NCBI RefSeq assembly: GCF_025770785.1
Contig: NZ_JANZLA010000001.1
Location: forward strand, 310,001 to 374,000
Direction: 5' to 3'
From: Cellulomonas sp. SG140
GTDB lineage: Bacteria > Actinomycetota > Actinomycetes > Actinomycetales > Cellulomonadaceae
Length of the DNA: 64,000 bases
Below, in pieces: positions 54,840 through 63,202 of the stretch. The notes below the pieces were generated by a model, which was given only the letters and a program-made list of their open reading frames with translations, was not told the DNA's origin and did no database searches. The first letter of the stretch is position 1. Each line of letters starts with the position of its first letter. Both the position numbers and the translations under genes were made by a program.

Positions 54840-56038
54840 GCGACCACCTCGCGGTCCTCGTCGGCCGCGCCGGTGCGGGCCGGGACCCGCGCTCGTCGTC
54901 CGCCCACGGTCACCAGCACCACCGTGCTGCCCAGGAACGCGAGCAGCGCCACCACGCTGAGCGAGCCGCCGAGCTGCCAGGCGCCGACCGACGTCCGGGC
55001 GTCCGCCACCAGCCGGATCGCCAGCCCGGCGTGCAGCATCGCCCACACCGCCCACATCACCGGGTGGTACGGCAGCGGCCGCCGGGCGACCGCCGGCACG
55101 ATCACCGGCGCGTGCGCCACCACCATCGACATGACGAACCCGATGGTCAGCGCGTGGACCACCGCGTCGTACCCGAAGCCGGCGAACACGGGCCCGTGCA
55201 CCATCCAGACGAGCGCCGGCACCATCGCCCACCCGTAGCCGGCGAGCATGCACGCGCCCATGAAGCGGGTCAGGCCGCTGCTGCGGACGGTGCGCCGGGC
55301 GACGTCGTGCAGCCCGACGTCCACCATGAGCACGCCGAGCGCCAGCCCGAGCAGCGGGTACCCCCACGTGGGGGTCACGACGGTGGCGACCAGGGCGACC
55401 AGCAGCAGGCACGACTCGGCGAGGATCCGCGGCTCGGTGGCCGACGTCATGAACGCCACCCGGGCCAGCTCCAGCCGCTCCCCGACGATGGTGAGCACCA
55501 TCAATGCGGCCCACCACGGCACGATCGTCGCCACCTCGTACCCGCGCGCCCACAGGGCCACCCCGCCCAGCCCGGCGACGGCACCGACCAGCTGCACCAG
55601 CACCGCCACGGACTGCTGCCGCCGCCAGACGGTCAGGTAGATCGCCGCGAACAGGGCCATCGAGGCGACCCAGGCCCCACCGGGCAGCGCCCGGCCCCAC
55701 GGGACGTGCAGCGGGGTGGACTGGGCGACGAGCAGCAGAGCACCGAGGCCGCCGGCCGCCGGGGCCGCGAACGCCCACCCGGAGCGCGGCTGGGACTGCA
55801 GGGCGACGGCCCGCTCCAGCATGATGGCGGTGCCGAGGAACCCGTAGATCATGAGGATGCCGTGGGACGACGCGAGGTGCTCCGAGTGCACGGGCGCGGT
55901 CACGCCGAGGCGCAGCAGGGCGGCGTCCAGCCCGGACAGCGCCGCGACCAGGACCAGCACCAGCACGGCGAGCCGACCGCGGGGCACGCGCCCCGTGGGA
56001 ACGCCCGTCGCTCGCGCGTCCAGCCGGCTCTTTGTCAC
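54836..56038 (-). CDS. NnrS-like polytopic membrane protein, first gene of the nirK operon
   Basis: A 400-residue protein with about 12 membrane helices. HLASSHGILMIYGFLGTAIM and VVHALTIGFVMSMVVAHAPV are similar in style to NnrS family haem/copper membrane proteins linked to NO stress. The GTG at 56038 is used; the shared 12-base element ends only 9 bases upstream, so the transcript may be leaderless, or translation may start at a downstream GTG. Function is inferred from co-location with nirK. Confidence 0.65.
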   Translation of the reverse strand: MTKSRLDARATGVPTGRVPRGRLAVLVLVLVAALSGLDAALLRLGVTAPVHSEHLASSHGILMIYGFLGTAIMLERAVALQSQPRSGWAFAAPAAGGLGALLLVAQSTPLHVPWGRALPGGAWVASMALFAAIYLTVWRRQQSVAVLVQLVGAVAGLGGVALWARGYEVATIVPWWAALMVLTIVGERLELARVAFMTSATEPRILAESCLLLVALVATVVTPTWGYPLLGLALGVLMVDVGLHDVARRTVRSSGLTRFMGACMLAGYGWAMVPALVWMVHGPVFAGFGYDAVVHALTIGFVMSMVVAHAPVIVPAVARRPLPYHPVMWAVWAMLHAGLAIRLVADARTSVGAWQLGGSLSVVALLAFLGSTVVLVTVGGRRARVPARTGAADEDREVVA

Positions 56039-56046
56039 GGATCTAA

Positions 56047-56058
56047 CCGTAGTAAGTT
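56047..56058. promoter_or_regulatory. Shared 12-base element between the nirK operon and moeB
   Basis: CCGTAGTAAGTT, identical to the element before narK (42709-42720), lies in the 64-base gap between divergent starts at 56038 and 56103. Orientation matches narK relative to moeB. It is a candidate binding site or -10 region for a common nitrate/NO-responsive regulator. Confidence 0.6.
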
Positions 56059-56102
56059 GACGGCCGGCCCAGTGCCGCGTCGACGGCAAGGAGACTGAGG
56101 CG

Positions 56103-57407
56103 ATGCTCACATCCCAGCCGGCCGTGGCGCTCCCCCCGCTGGTCGAGCCCGGGCCACCCCTCGACGGGGTCGAGGTGCAGCGCACCGCCCGGCAGAGCCG
56201 GTTGCCGGAGCTCGGCGAGCTCGGTCAGCGGCGCCTCGCGGCCGCCCGCGTGCTGGTGATCGGCGCCGGCGGGCTCGGCGCACCAGCCCTGCTGTACCTC
56301 GCGGCGGCGGGCGTCGGCACCATCGGCATCGTCGACGACGACGAGGTCTCCCTGACCGACCTGCACCGCCAGGTGATCCACGCGACCGCGGCGGTCGGTG
56401 AGCCGAAGGTCGCCAGCGCCGCCCGCCGGCTGGCGGAGCTCGCCCCCGACGTCGTCGTCGAGGCCCATCGCGTGCGACTGGACGAGGCCAACGCCCGCAC
56501 GCTGCTGACCGGTTACGACCTGGTGCTGGACGGCACCGACACGTTCGCCACCCGGTACCTGATCTCCGACACCTGCGCCGAGCTCGGCGTGCCGCTGGTG
56601 TGGGCGTCCGTGCTCCGCTTCGACGCCCAGGTGTCGGTGTTCTGGTCGCGGCCGCCCGCCGGCATCGCCCCCGTCACGCTGCGCGACCTGTTCCCGGAGC
56701 CACCGGCGCCGGGGTCGGTGCCGTCGTGCGCCGAGGCCGGGGTGCTCGGGGCGCTGTGCGGGATGGTCGGCTCGATGATGGCGACCGAGGCGCTCAAGCT
56801 GATCATCGGTGCGGGGCAGGTGCTGCTGGGCCGGGTGGCCGTGGTCGACGCGCTCGGCATGCGGGTGCGGGAGGTGCCGCTGCTGCCGCGGGCGGCGCGC
56901 GGGCCGGCGGATGTGGCGGGGGCGGCTGCGGGCGCGTCGCCGACGGAGGTGACCGAGCGGCTCGCCGTCGGAATGCACCCCGTGCCGTTCACCGCTGGGG
57001 CAACCGGGGACCCGCGTGGGCCCGCCACCACGCGGCCGGCCACGGTGTCCGGCGACCTGTCTCTGGAGGAGTACCGGGCGCTGGCCGGTGCCGACCCTGC
57101 CCCGGTGCTGCTCGACGTGCGGGAACCGTCCGAGTTCGCCGTGGACGCGCTTCCCGGTGCGGTCAACGTGCCGGTGTCCGCCCTGGTGCAGGCCTCGCGG
57201 CACGGGCCGGACGTGGTGCACGCGCTGCTGACCGAGGCCGGTGCCGATCCCGACGCGCTGCTGGTCGCCTACTGCGCGGTCGGCGCGCGGTCGGCACGGG
57301 CCGTCCAGCTTCTGGTGGCCACCGACCACCGGGCCCGGACGCTGGCGCCGGCCGCGGTCACGGCGATCCGCGCCGAGGTCGCTGCGGCCGGGCGGAGCTC
57401 CCGGTGA
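56103..57407 (+). CDS. moeZ: Molybdopterin-synthase sulfurylase MoeB/MoeZ with rhodanese domain
   Basis: A 434-residue fusion. The N-terminal ThiF/E1-like domain has the ATP loop IGAGGLGAPALLYLAAAG and the Cys in SVPSCAEAGVLG. The C-terminal rhodanese domain (residues about 320-425) has active-site Cys in AYCAVGARSARA. It adenylates and sulfurates the C-terminus of MoaD-type sulfur carriers. It lacks the usual zinc CxxC pairs except in part. First gene of the cofactor operon. Confidence 0.9.
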   Translation: MLTSQPAVALPPLVEPGPPLDGVEVQRTARQSRLPELGELGQRRLAAARVLVIGAGGLGAPALLYLAAAGVGTIGIVDDDEVSLTDLHRQVIHATAAVGEPKVASAARRLAELAPDVVVEAHRVRLDEANARTLLTGYDLVLDGTDTFATRYLISDTCAELGVPLVWASVLRFDAQVSVFWSRPPAGIAPVTLRDLFPEPPAPGSVPSCAEAGVLGALCGMVGSMMATEALKLIIGAGQVLLGRVAVVDALGMRVREVPLLPRAARGPADVAGAAAGASPTEVTERLAVGMHPVPFTAGATGDPRGPATTRPATVSGDLSLEEYRALAGADPAPVLLDVREPSEFAVDALPGAVNVPVSALVQASRHGPDVVHALLTEAGADPDALLVAYCAVGARSARAVQLLVATDHRARTLAPAAVTAIRAEVAAAGRSSR

Positions 57408-58684
57408 GCGGTCTGGTCCCGGTCGCCGAGCACCTGGCGCGCGTGCTGGCCGTCACCCCGACGCTGCCAGCCGAGCGCGTGCCCCTCGCGCAGGCGGCGG
57501 GGCGCCGGGTCGCCGAGGACGTGCACGCCCTCGTCCCGGTCCCGCCGTGGGACGCGTCGGCGATGGACGGCTACGCACTGCGCCACGCCGACGTCGCCGG
57601 CATGGCGGCCCAAGGCGAGGCCGGGGGTGCGGACGACGACGGCGTCACGCTCGACGTCGTCGCCGACGTGCCGGCCGGGTCGGACCTCGACCCGCACCTG
57701 GCCGCCGGCCAGGCGGTCCGCATCATGACCGGCGCGACCCTGCCGACCGACGCCGACACCGTCGTGCAGCTGGAGCACACCGACCGCACGGACACGCTCG
57801 CCGCCCTGCCGCCCACCGTCACGGTGCTGCGCGCACCGAGCAGAGGCATGCACGTGCGGCGCACCGGCGAGGACAAGGCCGTCGGCGACCTGGTGGTCCC
57901 TGCGGGGACGCTCGCGCGCGCCACCGTGCTGTCGGCGCTCGCGTCGACCGGGCACGGCAGCGTGCTGGTGACCCGGACGCCGCGCGTCGTCGTGATCGCC
58001 ACCGGCAGCGAGCTCGTCGCGCCGGGCGAGCCGCTGCCGCGCGGGCACATCCCCGACTCCAACAGCCTGCTGGTGTCCGGGCTGGTGGCCGAGGCGGGCG
58101 GCGAGGTCGTCGCCGCCGCGCGGGTGCACGACGACCCGGCGGCGCTGGCGTCCGCCCTCGATCGGGCCGTCGGCCTGGAACCCGATGCGGTGATCCTGAC
58201 CGGCGGCGTGAGCGCCGGGGCGTTCGACCCGGTCAAGCAGCTGTTCACCGGCTCGTCGGACGTGGAGTTCACCAAGGTCGCCATGCAGCCGGGCAAGCCG
58301 CAGGCGTTCGGCACGCTGCCGGGCGGGGCGCTGCTGCTGGCGCTGCCCGGCAACCCGGTCAGCGTGTGGGTGTCGTTCCACGTGTTCGTCCGCCCGGCGC
58401 TGCTGACCATGCAGGGTGCGGAGCCGTCGGCCGTGCAGCCGGCGCCGGTGCGCGCCCGCGCGGCGACGTCGTGGCGCACGCCGGCCGGCCGCACCCAGTA
58501 CCTGCCCGTCCGGGTCGCACCGGCCGCGGAGGGCTGGTCCGTCGAGCCGGCAGCCCGGCGCGGGTCGGCATCGCACCTGGTCGGCAGCCTCGCGGCGGCC
58601 GACGGGTATGCGATCGTGCCCGCGAAGACCGAGCAGGTGCAGGCCGGTGACCTGGTGGACGTCGTGCTGACGGACCGGCGCTGA
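57404..58684 (+). CDS. moeA: Molybdopterin molybdenumtransferase MoeA
   Basis: A 426-residue MoeA. DASAMDGYA, RIMTGATLPTDADTVVQ, TGSELV, TGGVSAGAFDPVK and LPGNPVSVWVSF are all conserved. It inserts molybdate into adenylated molybdopterin. GTG start overlaps the moeZ stop (GTGA). The C-terminal domain IV is complete. Confidence 0.95.
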   Translation: MSGLVPVAEHLARVLAVTPTLPAERVPLAQAAGRRVAEDVHALVPVPPWDASAMDGYALRHADVAGMAAQGEAGGADDDGVTLDVVADVPAGSDLDPHLAAGQAVRIMTGATLPTDADTVVQLEHTDRTDTLAALPPTVTVLRAPSRGMHVRRTGEDKAVGDLVVPAGTLARATVLSALASTGHGSVLVTRTPRVVVIATGSELVAPGEPLPRGHIPDSNSLLVSGLVAEAGGEVVAAARVHDDPAALASALDRAVGLEPDAVILTGGVSAGAFDPVKQLFTGSSDVEFTKVAMQPGKPQAFGTLPGGALLLALPGNPVSVWVSFHVFVRPALLTMQGAEPSAVQPAPVRARAATSWRTPAGRTQYLPVRVAPAAEGWSVEPAARRGSASHLVGSLAAADGYAIVPAKTEQVQAGDLVDVVLTDRR

Positions 58685-58709
58685 GGACCGAGATCGCTGA
58701 GGACCGAGA
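58680..58709 (+). repeat. 16-base direct repeat duplicating the moeA stop region
   Basis: GCTGAGGACCGAGA occurs at 58680 and again at 58696. The first copy contains the moeA stop codon and the second ends next to the moaC ribosome-binding site. It looks like a recent local duplication that lengthened the spacer from an overlap or short gap. Confidence 0.6.
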
Positions 58710-58716
58710 AGGAGCC

Positions 58717-59190
58717 ATGGACGCACTGACCCACCTCGACGGCGCCGGCCACGCCCGGATGGTCGACGTGACGGAGAAGACGCCGACGGTCCGCTCGGCC
58801 ACGGCCAGCGGATTCGTGCACTGCAGCCCGACGGTGGTTGCCGCGCTGCGCGACGATGCCGTGCCGAAGGGCGACGCGTTCGCCGTCGCCCGCATCGCCG
58901 GCATCGCCGGCGCCAAGCGCTGCGCCGAGCTGCTGCCGCTCGCGCACGTGATCGGCGTGCACGGCGCCAGCGTCGACCTCGAGCTGACCGACGAGGGCGT
59001 GCGGATCAGCGCGACCGTCCGCACGGCGGACCGCACCGGCGTGGAGATGGAGGCGTTCACCGCGGTGTCCGTGGCGGCGCTCGCGCTGGTCGACATGGTC
59101 AAGGCGCTGGACCGGGGTGTGTGGTTCGGCGACGTGCGGCTCGAGGCGAAGACCGGGGGCAAGTCCGGCGAGTGGCACCGGCAGCCGTGA
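58717..59190 (+). CDS. moaC: Cyclic pyranopterin monophosphate synthase MoaC
   Basis: A 157-residue protein of standard length with MVDVTEKTPTVRSATASG, KRCAELLPLAHV and the GVEMEAFTAVSVAALALVDM segment including the catalytic Lys-containing VDMVKALDRG. It works with MoaA in the first step of molybdenum-cofactor synthesis. ATG preceded by AAGGAG. Confidence 0.96.
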   Translation: MDALTHLDGAGHARMVDVTEKTPTVRSATASGFVHCSPTVVAALRDDAVPKGDAFAVARIAGIAGAKRCAELLPLAHVIGVHGASVDLELTDEGVRISATVRTADRTGVEMEAFTAVSVAALALVDMVKALDRGVWFGDVRLEAKTGGKSGEWHRQP

Positions 59191-60185
59191 CCGCTCCCCT
59201 GCCGGCCGGCTCGATCCAGGCGGGCCCGATCCAGGCCGTGGTGCTGACCGGTGGCCGCGGGTCGCGGCTCGGTGGCGCCGCCAAGGCGGAGCTCGACCTC
59301 GGCGACGGCCCGCTCATCGCCCGACTGCTCGACGCCCTGGTCGCGGCGGGAGTTGGGGAGGCCGTCGTCGTCGGGCCCCCGCCGTCGCACGTGCCGGACG
59401 CCCTGCGCGTCCGCGTGACACGCGAGGACCCGCCGTTCGGCGGTCCGGCGGCGGCGGTGCAGGCGGCGATCCCCCTGCTGGACGCCCCGTGGGTGCTGCT
59501 GCTCGCCTGCGACCTGCCACGGTCCGGCGACGTGGTGCGGCTGCTGCTGGACCGCTGGGCCGGGGGCACGGGCGGGCGCGACGGCTTGGTGCTGGTGGAC
59601 GACGAGCAGCAGCCGCAGTGGCTGGCCGGCGTCTACGCGCGGGAGGCGCTGGCCGCGGCGTTGCGCGCAGCGACGTCTGAGGCGACCCTCGCAGGGCGGC
59701 GCGGCGTTCGGATGGGCGACGTGGTGCGGCGCCTGCAGCTGGAGCCGGTGGCGGACCCGTCGGGAGCATCGCGCGACGTGGACACTCCGGAGGACGTGGA
59801 GTGGTGGCGGCGCCGCGCCGGCGACGGTGGGGCGGGGCCGACGACGAACGAGAGGACGACCGTGGAGCACAGCGGCAAGGCCGGACGGGTTCCGGCAGGG
59901 GCGCTCGGCGACTGGCTCGCCGAGCTGCAGGGGCTGCTCGGCATCGAGGACCGGATCAACGTGGACGCGGTGCTGGACGTGGCGCGGGACGTGGCGCATG
60001 GCGTCGCGCGGCCGGCGGCGCCGCTCAGCACCTTCGCGCTCGGCCTCGCGTTGGGTCGCTCGGCAGCGACCGGGGTGCCGGTCGACGAGGAGCTGGAGCG
60101 CCTGGCGGCCTTGGTGCAGCGCCGAGCGCTGGAGCACGCGGCCGAGCCCTCCGCCGAGCCTTCCACCGAGCAGGGCACCGAGTGA
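59187..60185 (+). CDS. mobA: MobA-like guanylyltransferase fused to a DUF6457 domain
   Basis: A 332-residue fusion. Residues about 15-210 form a MobA-type nucleotidyltransferase (VVLTGGRGSRLGGAAKAEL, VLLLACDLPRSG, DVDTPEDVEWW). Residues about 235-315 match the small helical DUF6457 type (LGDWLAELQGLLGI, RDVAHGVARPAAPLSTFA). It converts molybdopterin to the guanine dinucleotide form that NarG needs. GTG start overlaps moaC. The added domain's role is unknown. Confidence 0.85.
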   Translation: MTAPLPAGSIQAGPIQAVVLTGGRGSRLGGAAKAELDLGDGPLIARLLDALVAAGVGEAVVVGPPPSHVPDALRVRVTREDPPFGGPAAAVQAAIPLLDAPWVLLLACDLPRSGDVVRLLLDRWAGGTGGRDGLVLVDDEQQPQWLAGVYAREALAAALRAATSEATLAGRRGVRMGDVVRRLQLEPVADPSGASRDVDTPEDVEWWRRRAGDGGAGPTTNERTTVEHSGKAGRVPAGALGDWLAELQGLLGIEDRINVDAVLDVARDVAHGVARPAAPLSTFALGLALGRSAATGVPVDEELERLAALVQRRALEHAAEPSAEPSTEQGTE

Positions 60186-60439
60186 GCACCACCACGACCA
60201 CGGCCACGGTCCGGCTGTTCGCCGCCGCCGCCGAGGCGGTCGGCGCCGAACAGCTCGAGATGCCGGTCGGCACCGTGCAGGACGTCGTCGACGCCCTGGT
60301 CGCGGCCGGCGGCCCCGACACCGCGACGGTCCTCGGCCGGTGCTCCTTCCTGGTCGCGGGCCTGCGCGCCGACGGTCCCCGCGTCCCCGTGCCGGCGGGC
60401 GCGGTGGTCGACGTCCTCCCGCCCTTCGCCGGGGGCTGA
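60182..60439 (+). CDS. moaD: Molybdopterin synthase sulfur carrier subunit MoaD
   Basis: An 85-residue ubiquitin-like protein, beginning VSTTTTTATVRLFAAAAEAVG and ending PPFAGG (the C-terminal Gly-Gly that is thiocarboxylated). GTG start overlaps the mobA stop. MoaE is encoded on the other strand at 62163. Confidence 0.93.
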   Translation: MSTTTTTATVRLFAAAAEAVGAEQLEMPVGTVQDVVDALVAAGGPDTATVLGRCSFLVAGLRADGPRVPVPAGAVVDVLPPFAGG

Positions 60440-60503
60440 GTGACGGCTCGTGACGTCGGCTGACGCACACGACTAGCGGGGCAGCGACTGGCACTCTGCA
60501 CGC

Positions 60504-61001
60504 ATGGACGACGCACCACCGGCAGCGTGGGAACCGATCCGCGAGCGGGCTCGCACGCTTCCTCAAAACGCTCGTGCGGTCTTCGCGCTCGCGGTGGCCG
60601 AGCAGCTCGTACGACGCAGCCGACCCGAGCAGGACCCGCTTCGAGCCGCTCTTGCGGTCGGATGGCAGGCAGTCAAGGACGAAGGCGTGGGTTGGCAGGC
60701 GGTTCAGGAGCAGCTGGGTCAGCGCGCCGATCTCGATGAGGACGACGTAGCAGCCGTCTGGTACGCCCTCGGTGCCGTCGGCGGTTCGGCGGACGATGCC
60801 GAGTGGGCAGCTCAACGCTGCGTGGACGCAGCATTCGAACGGATCAGCTACTACCTCGAGGGCGCCACCCTGGCTCGCCCGCTCGAGGTCGACACGGCCG
60901 ATCCCGTGGTCCAGGCCGAGCTCCGCTGGCAGACGATGGCGCTGGATCTACTCGAGAACGAGGGTGCAACGAGCGCTGTGGTCAGCCGTCTTCGGGCGTA
61001 G
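60504..61001 (+). CDS. Hypothetical protein, possibly immunity-like, interrupting the moa genes
   Basis: A 165-residue acidic, helical protein (ARAVFALAVAEQLVRRSRPEQ, AEWAAQRCVDAAFERISYY). The ending LRWQTMALDLLENE and general helical repeat style recall small immunity or DUF416-like proteins; that resemblance is weak. Its codon use is visibly less GC-biased than its neighbours (for example CTC AAA-type runs and CGT/GTT/CTT codons), suggesting recent acquisition. It sits between moaD and the convergent moaA. Confidence 0.5.
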   Translation: MDDAPPAAWEPIRERARTLPQNARAVFALAVAEQLVRRSRPEQDPLRAALAVGWQAVKDEGVGWQAVQEQLGQRADLDEDDVAAVWYALGAVGGSADDAEWAAQRCVDAAFERISYYLEGATLARPLEVDTADPVVQAELRWQTMALDLLENEGATSAVVSRLRA

Positions 61002-61042
61002 CCGGATGGTCGAGGTAGCCCAGATCGTGGGCGGTGCAGCGG

Positions 61043-62161
61043 TCAGCCGCCGATCGCGTTCATGCCGCGGGCCGGCTGGAGGAAGCCGGGGTCGTTGATG
61101 CCGTGGCCCGGCAGCTTGCCGTGCACGCATCGACGCAGCACCGCGTCGATCCCGTCGTCCGTGCCCTCGTCGTCGCGCCCGCCCGCACCCGGCTCGCCCC
61201 GCAGCACCGCCCGCAGGTCCAGCTCCGAGGTGGCGAACAGGCAGCTGCGCAGCTGACCGTCGGCCGTCAGCCGCAGCCGGTCGCACGCGCCGCAGAACGG
61301 TGCCGTCACGGCCGCGATCACCCCGACCCGGTCGGGACCGCCGTCCAGCAGGAACGTCTCGGCCGGCGCACCGCCACGGCCCGGCAGCGGGGTGAGCGTC
61401 CACCGCTCCCCCAGCGCCGCGAGCATCTCGTCGCGCGTCACCATGCGCCCGCGGTCCCAGGTGTGGCCGGCGTCCAGCGGCATCTGCTCGATGAACCGCA
61501 TCTGGGCGCCGTGGGAGACCGCGAACTCGACCAGGTCCACCAGCTCGTCGTCGTTCACCCCGCGCATCGCCACCGCGTTGAGCTTGAGCGGCCGCAACGG
61601 GGAGGCCGCCGCTGCCGCGATCCCCTCGAGGACGTCGTCGAGCCTGTCCCGCCTGGTCAGGGCGTGGAACCGGTCGGGACGCAGCGTGTCCAGGCTGATG
61701 TTCAGCCGGTGCAGACCGGCCGCGACCAGGTCGTCGAGCACGGTGCCGAGCCGGATGCCGTTGGTGGTCATCGCCACCTGCACCGGGTCACCGGACGGCC
61801 CACGCAGGGCCGACAGCCGCGCCACCAGGTCCACCAGGTCAGGCCGCAGCAGCGGTTCACCGCCGGTCAGCCGGAACGTGGTGATCCCGTCCTGCGCGCA
61901 CACGCGCGCCACCCGGACGATCTCGTCGGCCGACAGGATGCTGGGGCCGGCCAGCCAGGCCATGCCCTCGGCCGGCATGCAGTACGTGCAGCGCAGCGAG
62001 CACCGGTCGGTGAGCGAGATCCGCAGGTCGCGGTGCACGCGCCCGAACGTGTCGACCAACGGGTCACCCCGTCGTCCCGACAGCGCCCCGGGCATCGCCT
62101 CGACGGCCGGCCGCGGAGCCCCGATCGTCACCGGGACCGCCGTCCGCAACGGGCCGGTCAC
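61043..62161 (-). CDS. moaA: GTP 3',8-cyclase MoaA
   Basis: A 372-residue radical SAM enzyme. The N-terminal cluster motif is DRCSLRCTYCMP, the C-terminal cluster motif CGACDRLRLTADGQLRSC. The protein ends in Gly-Gly (MNAIGG), which is required for activity in MoaA. It makes the cyclic pyranopterin precursor with MoaC. GTG start one base after the moaE stop. Confidence 0.95.
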   Translation of the reverse strand: MTGPLRTAVPVTIGAPRPAVEAMPGALSGRRGDPLVDTFGRVHRDLRISLTDRCSLRCTYCMPAEGMAWLAGPSILSADEIVRVARVCAQDGITTFRLTGGEPLLRPDLVDLVARLSALRGPSGDPVQVAMTTNGIRLGTVLDDLVAAGLHRLNISLDTLRPDRFHALTRRDRLDDVLEGIAAAAASPLRPLKLNAVAMRGVNDDELVDLVEFAVSHGAQMRFIEQMPLDAGHTWDRGRMVTRDEMLAALGERWTLTPLPGRGGAPAETFLLDGGPDRVGVIAAVTAPFCGACDRLRLTADGQLRSCLFATSELDLRAVLRGEPGAGGRDDEGTDDGIDAVLRRCVHGKLPGHGINDPGFLQPARGMNAIGG

Positions 62162-62162
62162 G

Positions 62163-62576
62163 TCAGATCCCCACCCACGACGTGCGACCGTCCACCTCGG
62201 ACTGCCGCTTCCACACGGGCAGCTCGGCCTTGATCCGCTCCACCAGCTCGCGGGACACCTCGTACGCCTGAGCCCGGTGGGCGGTCGCGACGCAGGCCAC
62301 CAGGGCGAGGTCGCCGACGGCCAGTGCGCCGATCCGATGGCTGACCGCGACCCGCGCGCCGCCGGCCTCCGCCGCCTCGGCGAGCTCGGCGAGGATGCGC
62401 TCGGCATCCGGGTGCGCGCTGTACTCGATGCCGGTCACCTCGCCCTCGGCGCCCGGGTCGTGGTCGCGCACCTGGCCGACGAAGGTCACGACGGCTCCGC
62501 ACGCCGGGTCCTGCACGGCGGCCAGGTGCTCGGCGAGGTCCAGCGGGTCGCTGCTGACGCGCGCGAGCGCCGCCAT
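62163..62576 (-). CDS. moaE: Molybdopterin synthase catalytic subunit MoaE
   Basis: A 137-residue protein with GAVVTFVGQVRDHD, the central HRIGALAVGDLAL and the C-terminal KAELPVWKRQ segment with catalytic lysines. It pairs with MoaD to add the dithiolene sulfurs. Overlaps the upstream mog gene by one base. Confidence 0.95.
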   Translation of the reverse strand: MAALARVSSDPLDLAEHLAAVQDPACGAVVTFVGQVRDHDPGAEGEVTGIEYSAHPDAERILAELAEAAEAGGARVAVSHRIGALAVGDLALVACVATAHRAQAYEVSRELVERIKAELPVWKRQSEVDGRTSWVGI

Positions 62577-63166
62577 CAGTGGTCGCCGCCGCGCAGCTGG
62601 TCGAGCACGTGAGGCACCAGCGGCACCAGCACCTCCAGGGACTCGCGGACGGCGGCGGGTGAACCCGGCAGGTTCACCACCACCGAGTGTCCGGCCGTTC
62701 CCGCGATGCCGCGCGACAGGGCCGCCGTCGGCGTGCTGAGCAGACCGCGCGCGCGGATCACCTCCGCGACGCCTGGCAGCTCGAGGTCGAGCACGGCGCG
62801 GGTGCCCTCCGGCGTGCGGTCGCGCGGGCCGACGCCCGTCCCGCCGAGGGTGAGCACCAGGTCGGCACCGTCCGTCAGCGCCTGCACCAGCGCCGCCCGG
62901 ACGGGCTCCTCACCGTCCGGCACCACGCGCGGCGCGTCCACCTGCCAGCCGGCGGCGGTCAGCACCTCGGCGGCCGCAGGCCCGGACAGGTCCGCACGGA
63001 GCCCGGCGGCCGAGCGGTCGGAGACGGTGATCACCACGGCCCGTCGTTGCGCCTGGTCGGCGTGGGTGTGGTGGCCTCCGGCAACGCTGGGGCCGGCGGC
63101 GTGGGCGTGGTGTCCGGCGGTGCCGGCGCCGTGCGCAGCGGCCTCCGTCGGGTCCGGTCGCGGCAT
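62576..63166 (-). CDS. mog: Molybdopterin adenylyltransferase (MogA/MoaB family) with His-rich N-terminus
   Basis: A 196-residue protein. The catalytic core (from residue about 42, VVITVSDRSAAG) has LTLGGTGVGPRDRTPEGT and a NLPGSPAAVRE motif. Residues 12-35 hold seven histidines (GHHAHAAG, GGHHTHAD), an extension missing from standard MogA and possibly metal binding. It adenylates molybdopterin before MoeA acts. The 36-base gap to the divergent regulator gene holds AATATAAC, a probable -10 region. Confidence 0.88.
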   Translation of the reverse strand: MPRPDPTEAAAHGAGTAGHHAHAAGPSVAGGHHTHADQAQRRAVVITVSDRSAAGLRADLSGPAAAEVLTAAGWQVDAPRVVPDGEEPVRAALVQALTDGADLVLTLGGTGVGPRDRTPEGTRAVLDLELPGVAEVIRARGLLSTPTAALSRGIAGTAGHSVVVNLPGSPAAVRESLEVLVPLVPHVLDQLRGGDH

Positions 63167-63202
63167 CGGGCCAATATAACGGACGATGGTAGTTTCTAAA
63201 CC

